Shown here: positions 33,500 to 36,408 of the stretch, piece after piece | Layout of the letters: each line of letters opens with the position of its first letter | Numbering within the stretch: the first letter of the stretch is position 1 | Assembly: GCF_051652165.1 (NCBI RefSeq) | Contig: NZ_JBOFTR010000010.1 | Span: 1 to 36,408, forward strand | Reading direction: 5' to 3' | DNA from: Plesiomonas sp051652165 | GTDB taxonomy: Bacteria > Pseudomonadota > Gammaproteobacteria > Enterobacterales > CAMTGL01 | DNA: 36,408 nucleotides | Position numbers and translations under genes: made by a program | Notes under the pieces: generated by a model | What the model was told of the DNA's origin: nothing | Databases searched by the model: none | What the model saw: only the letters and a program-made list of their open reading frames with translations

Positions 33500-35547
33500 T
33501 ATACCGGCTCCGAATTAGCAGGCGCTTGCGGCGTAATATCGGATATTGCAGTGTGATACAATTCACTGCCAGAGGCCCGAAATTGGGCAGACATTTGCTG
33601 CATGCCCTGCTCGGCATCTTCCTCAACAATCAGAGTTTCTTGCGGCTTTTTCAGCGCATTTACCTGCAAGTTTTCTGCATATTCGCGTACATCTTGTGAT
33701 ATTTTCATCGAACAAAATTTAGGTCCACACATCGAACAAAAGTGTGCAACCTTGCCAGACTCCTGTGGCAAACTCTCATCATGAAATGCCCGCGCAGTTA
33801 CCGGATCGAGTGACAAATTAAACTGATCTTCCCAACGAAATTCAAAGCGCGCTTTTGACAACGCATTATCACGTAACTGCGCGCCTGGGTGCCCTTTTGC
33901 CAAATCAGCCGCATGTGCTGCCAACTTGTAGGTAATCAGCCCCGTTTTCACATCCTCTTTATTCGGTAATCCTAAATGCTCTTTCGGTGTGACATAGCAG
34001 AGCATCGCACAGCCATACCAGCCAATCATCGCCGCCCCAATGCCTGACGTGATATGGTCATAACCGGGGGCAATATCAGTGGTTAACGGGCCTAAGGTAT
34101 AAAACGGTGCTTCATCACAATGTTTTAGCTGCTCTTCCATATTCGCTTTAATCAGCTGCATCGGTACATGTCCTGGCCCTTCAATCATGACCTGTACATC
34201 ATGCTGCCACGCAATTTTGGTCAACTCACCGAGCGTTCGCAGCTCGGCAAATTGCGCCTCATCGTTTGCATCATGAATTGAGCCGGGGCGCAAACCATCA
34301 CCCAATGAAAGAGACACATCGTACGCCTGACAGATCTGGCAAATCTCGGTAAAATGCTGATATAAAAAGTTTTCTTTATGGTGGGATAAACACCACTTCG
34401 CCATAATTGAACCGCCACGTGAGACAATACCGGTCAGCCGCTTGGCCGTCATCGGTACATACCTCAGCAACACACCGGCATGAATCGTAAAATAATCGAC
34501 CCCCTGCTCGGCCTGCTCAATCAACGTATCGCGCATAACCTCCCAACTCAGATTCTCCGCTATCCCGTTGACCTTTTCTAAGGCCTGATAAAGCGGAACA
34601 GTGCCAATCGGTACTGGGCTATTACGTAAAATCCACTCACGCGTTTCATGGATATAGCGCCCCGTTGACAGATCCATCACCGTATCAGCGCCCCAGCGGG
34701 TTGCCCACACCAACTTCTCCACCTCCTCCTCAACCGAAGAGCTGACCGAAGAGTTACCAATATTAGCGTTCACCTTCACCAGAAAATTTCGCCCAATAAT
34801 CATGGGTTCAGCTTCAGGGTGGTTAATATTGGCGGGAATAATTGCCCGCCCAGCAGCCACTTCCTGACGAACAAACTCAGGCGTGATCTGTACCGGAAAC
34901 GGCTGGCCATCATGAACGCCAGCATGCTGATGTGCCAAATGCGGATCGGCATTATCCGCACGAACCATATTTTCGCGCAGAGCGATATACTCCATTTCAG
35001 GCGTAATAATTCCCCGACGCGCATAATGCAACTGCGTTACGCAGCGGTCAGATTTTGCCTTACGTACCGCCGGCAATACTGGAAAACGCAAAGCAAAGTA
35101 GTGCGGATCATCTAGCCGCTCACGGGTAAATACAGAGCTCACCTCAGGCAATACTTCGGTATCTGCACGCTCATCAATCCATGCTGTACGTAAACAAGGT
35201 AAGCCAGATTGAATCTGAATATCCGCATGCTGATCACTGTAATTACCTGATGAGTCATACACCCTAACTGGCTGATTATCCTGATAAATAGGCGAGACCT
35301 TACTGCCACCCACCAAACTTGGTACCAGTGTAATCTCACGCATACCAACACGAATATCGGGGCGTGAACCTTGTAAATACACTTTATGGGAGTTGGGATA
35401 AGGATAAGCTTGTAGCGTATCAAGAAAGGTCTTTGCCGCAGCCCGACTTGCCTGACGAGTAGGCGCTTGCTGCGCTTGACCAGAAGATTCGGCAGAAGAG
35501 ACGATCACCACAGTACGTGATGAATCAAGAGATGATGTAGAAGACAT
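33499..35547 (-). CDS. thiC: Phosphomethylpyrimidine synthase ThiC
   Basis: ThiC is a radical SAM enzyme that rearranges aminoimidazole ribotide to hydroxymethylpyrimidine phosphate. The 682-residue protein (E. coli 631) has the C-terminal cluster motif C604-x2-C607-x4-C612 in CSMCGPKFC. The core segments MVRADNADPHLAHQHAG, NIGNSSVSSSVEEE, DLSTGRYIHETREW and EGPGHVPMQ are present. The extra length is an N-terminal Ser/Ala-rich stretch and a longer tail after the cluster. AAGGA stands a few bases before the ATG at 35547. It is the first gene of the operon, behind a TPP riboswitch. Confidence 0.96.
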   Translation of the reverse strand: MSSTSSLDSSRTVVIVSSAESSGQAQQAPTRQASRAAAKTFLDTLQAYPYPNSHKVYLQGSRPDIRVGMREITLVPSLVGGSKVSPIYQDNQPVRVYDSSGNYSDQHADIQIQSGLPCLRTAWIDERADTEVLPEVSSVFTRERLDDPHYFALRFPVLPAVRKAKSDRCVTQLHYARRGIITPEMEYIALRENMVRADNADPHLAHQHAGVHDGQPFPVQITPEFVRQEVAAGRAIIPANINHPEAEPMIIGRNFLVKVNANIGNSSVSSSVEEEVEKLVWATRWGADTVMDLSTGRYIHETREWILRNSPVPIGTVPLYQALEKVNGIAENLSWEVMRDTLIEQAEQGVDYFTIHAGVLLRYVPMTAKRLTGIVSRGGSIMAKWCLSHHKENFLYQHFTEICQICQAYDVSLSLGDGLRPGSIHDANDEAQFAELRTLGELTKIAWQHDVQVMIEGPGHVPMQLIKANMEEQLKHCDEAPFYTLGPLTTDIAPGYDHITSGIGAAMIGWYGCAMLCYVTPKEHLGLPNKEDVKTGLITYKLAAHAADLAKGHPGAQLRDNALSKARFEFRWEDQFNLSLDPVTARAFHDESLPQESGKVAHFCSMCGPKFCSMKISQDVREYAENLQVNALKKPQETLIVEEDAEQGMQQMSAQFRASGSELYHTAISDITPQAPANSEPV

Positions 35548-35825
35548 AGCATTCCTTATTAATCCGTAGATAAGAGATGCTTGTCGAGAGTAGAGCGGTA
35601 AACCTCAGTAAGTCTTAACCATTACGGCAACCACCAGATATCAGCAATAACCGATATCCTGTAGTGGTAGCCAAAGATACTCTTGTGTAATTAATAATAA
35701 TTAACTTTAAAATCAGTATGATAAACAAAATACACTCTAGATTGATGCCGTCAGCCTACACGGGTAACTCACCAGAGCATTATCATACACAACAAGATTC
35801 AACATATTCTGAGTTGTTTTCCAAC
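35548..35825 (-). other. Long leader between riboswitch and thiC
   Basis: About 280 transcribed bases separate the riboswitch from the thiC start. An imperfect hairpin with two GATATC arms (35637-35642, 35653-35658) and outer CCAC/GTGG pairs lies in it. No T-tract follows, so it is not an intrinsic terminator. A 22-codon frame starting MLNLVVYDNA near the riboswitch lacks a ribosome site. The expression platform is not obvious. Confidence 0.5.
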
Positions 35826-35918
35826 CCTTGTTCCCTTCGCAGGTATTAACCTGATCAGGTTCAACGGATCCCGCGTTACAACAGCGGTCTCAGCCAAATG
35901 GCACTCCGACAAGAGCCT
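35826..35918 (-). promoter_or_regulatory. TPP riboswitch (THI element) of the thi operon
   Basis: On the minus strand the conserved THI-box parts appear in order: CGGAGTGCC, GGCTGAGA, CGGGATCC, GAACCTGATCAGGTTAATACC and TGCGAAGGGA. A closing P1 stem CTTGT/ACAAG joins both ends. Binding of thiamine pyrophosphate should repress thiCEFSGH. It sits directly after the predicted promoter. Confidence 0.96.
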
Positions 35919-35920
35919 TG

Positions 35921-35948
35921 AGTATAACAAGCTTCAGTATGGAAACAA
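35921..35948 (-). promoter_or_regulatory. Promoter of the thiCEFSGH operon
   Basis: On the minus strand -35 TTGTTT (35943-35948), a 16-bp spacer and -10 TATACT (35921-35926) put the start just before the riboswitch P1 stem. The position fits well, though the boxes are not perfect. Confidence 0.7.
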
Positions 35949-36012
35949 GCGCCGCCTTTGTGCAGCATAGAAGATCACTACAGCACTCTCCTGTTACCCA
36001 CGCGGTGGCCAT

Positions 36013-36046
36013 AAAAAAAGCCTAGCATTGCTGCTAGGCTTTTTTT
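36013..36046. terminator. Terminator after tRNA-Trp
   Basis: AGCCTAGCA (36019-36027) and TGCTAGGCT (36032-36040) form a stem with a four-base loop, flanked by seven A and a run of T. On the minus strand it ends the tRNA-Trp transcript about 50 bases after the gene; its symmetry would allow action on both strands. Confidence 0.9.
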
Positions 36047-36095
36047 ATGAAATTTTTATCGGGTCTGATTTGATAAAGATAACTAGACCACGTTT

Positions 36096-36171
36096 TGGCA
36101 GGGGCGGAGAGACTCGAACTCCCAACATTCGGTTTTGGAGACCGACGCTCTACCAATTGAACTACGCCCCT
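36096..36171 (-). tRNA. trpT: tRNA-Trp (anticodon CCA)
   Basis: A 76-base cloverleaf on the minus strand with encoded CCA and anticodon CCA. It is almost identical to E. coli trpT, with a few changes in the anticodon stem. As in E. coli rrnC it lies downstream of 5S and tRNA-Asp, but here it has its own promoter. Confidence 0.95.
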
Positions 36172-36180
36172 ATGAAAAAA

Positions 36181-36209
36181 ATTATATAAACAATCTGTAC
36201 GCTATTCAA
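36181..36209 (-). promoter_or_regulatory. Private promoter of tRNA-Trp
   Basis: On the minus strand -35 TTGAAT (36204-36209), a 17-bp spacer and a perfect -10 TATAAT (36181-36186) lie between the preceding terminator and tRNA-Trp. Transcription would start about three bases before the mature tRNA. The discriminator is T-rich, unlike typical stringent promoters. Confidence 0.7.
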
Positions 36210-36235
36210 TCTACCAATTGGGCAAATTACAGACG

Positions 36236-36263
36236 AAAAAAAGCCCAGCAATTAAGCTGGGCT
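36236..36263 (-). terminator. Terminator between tRNA-Asp and tRNA-Trp
   Basis: On the minus strand AGCCCAGC (36256-36263) and GCTGGGCT (36242-36249) pair around six bases and are followed by seven T (36236-36242), 13 bases after tRNA-Asp. It is a textbook intrinsic terminator placed between the two tRNAs. Confidence 0.9.
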
Positions 36264-36275
36264 TATTCCAATCAG

Positions 36276-36352
36276 TGGCGGTGTGGACGGGACTCGAACC
36301 CGCGACCCCCGGCGTGACAGGCCGGTATTCTAACCAACTGAACTACCACACC
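36276..36352 (-). tRNA. aspT: tRNA-Asp (anticodon GTC)
   Basis: A 77-base tRNA on the minus strand with encoded CCA and anticodon GTC. It follows the 5S rRNA end by 38 bases, so it is the distal tRNA of an rRNA operon, as aspT in E. coli rrnC. Confidence 0.95.
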
Positions 36353-36390
36353 ACCGATTCTGTTGCTCACCCGCTTGCGCAGATGACTAA

Positions 36391-36408
36391 ATTTGATGCC
36401 TGGCAGTT
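36391..36408 (-). rRNA. rrf: 5S rRNA, 3' end (partial)
   Basis: The last 18 bases read on the minus strand as AACTGCCAGGCATCAAAT, the 3' end of enterobacterial 5S rRNA. The rest lies beyond the window, so an rRNA operon transcribed leftward ends here. Confidence 0.9.

Overview
The window looks like chromosomal backbone of a gammaproteobacterium of the order Enterobacterales. It carries a complete enterobacterial common antigen (ECA) operon in the E. coli gene order, the E. coli-like tRNA cluster argX-hisR-leuT-proM, the trxA-rho-wecA junction, and ubiE-ubiJ-ubiB-tatABC. Two genes resemble Vibrionaceae or pseudomonad versions instead: an Mg-type HemB directly after tatC, and a long ThiE. This mix fits a deep-branching, ECA-positive lineage. 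Plesiomonas shigelloides is my best guess, but that is inference from recalled families, not a database match.

Layout. Positions 1-320 are the leader and P1/P2 promoters of a ribosomal RNA operon transcribed leftward out of the window, with the first bases of 16S at position 1. A nicotinamidase-like gene (436-1077, +) is divergent from it. A four-tRNA operon follows (1345-1816, -). From 1936 to 14707 (-) lies the ECA operon wecA-wzzE-wecB-wecC-rffG-rffH-wecD-wecE-wzxE-wecF-wzyE-wecG. Upstream of it are rho and trxA (-), with rhlB-gppA (+) divergent from trxA. Next come hemB, tatC-tatB-tatA, ubiB, ubiJ and ubiE (all -), a short H-NS-like ORF without a DNA-binding domain (-), and a Bcr/CflA-type MFS exporter (-) divergent from a LysR regulator (+). 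Two adjacent tandem-repeat arrays occupy 29101-29339. The thiamine operon thiC-thiE-thiF-thiS-thiG-thiH (-) follows, behind a TPP riboswitch. The right end holds tRNA-Trp, tRNA-Asp and the last 18 bases of a 5S rRNA (-), so a second rRNA operon abuts the window.

How the genes work together. WecA starts ECA synthesis on undecaprenyl phosphate. WecB and WecC make UDP-ManNAcA, and RffG, RffH, WecE and WecD make TDP-Fuc4NAc. WecG and WecF add these sugars, and WzxE, WzyE and WzzE flip, polymerise and set the chain length. UbiE, UbiJ and UbiB act in ubiquinone synthesis, TatABC exports folded proteins, and the thi operon makes both moieties of thiamine and joins them under TPP feedback.

I see no mobile element, CRISPR array or defence island. 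The most unusual items are the H-NS-like protein lacking a DNA-binding domain, the paired hexamer/nonamer repeat arrays, the terminator plus private promoter that seem to separate tRNA-Trp from its rRNA operon, the ThiE N-terminal extension and the terminator hairpin just ahead of hemB.
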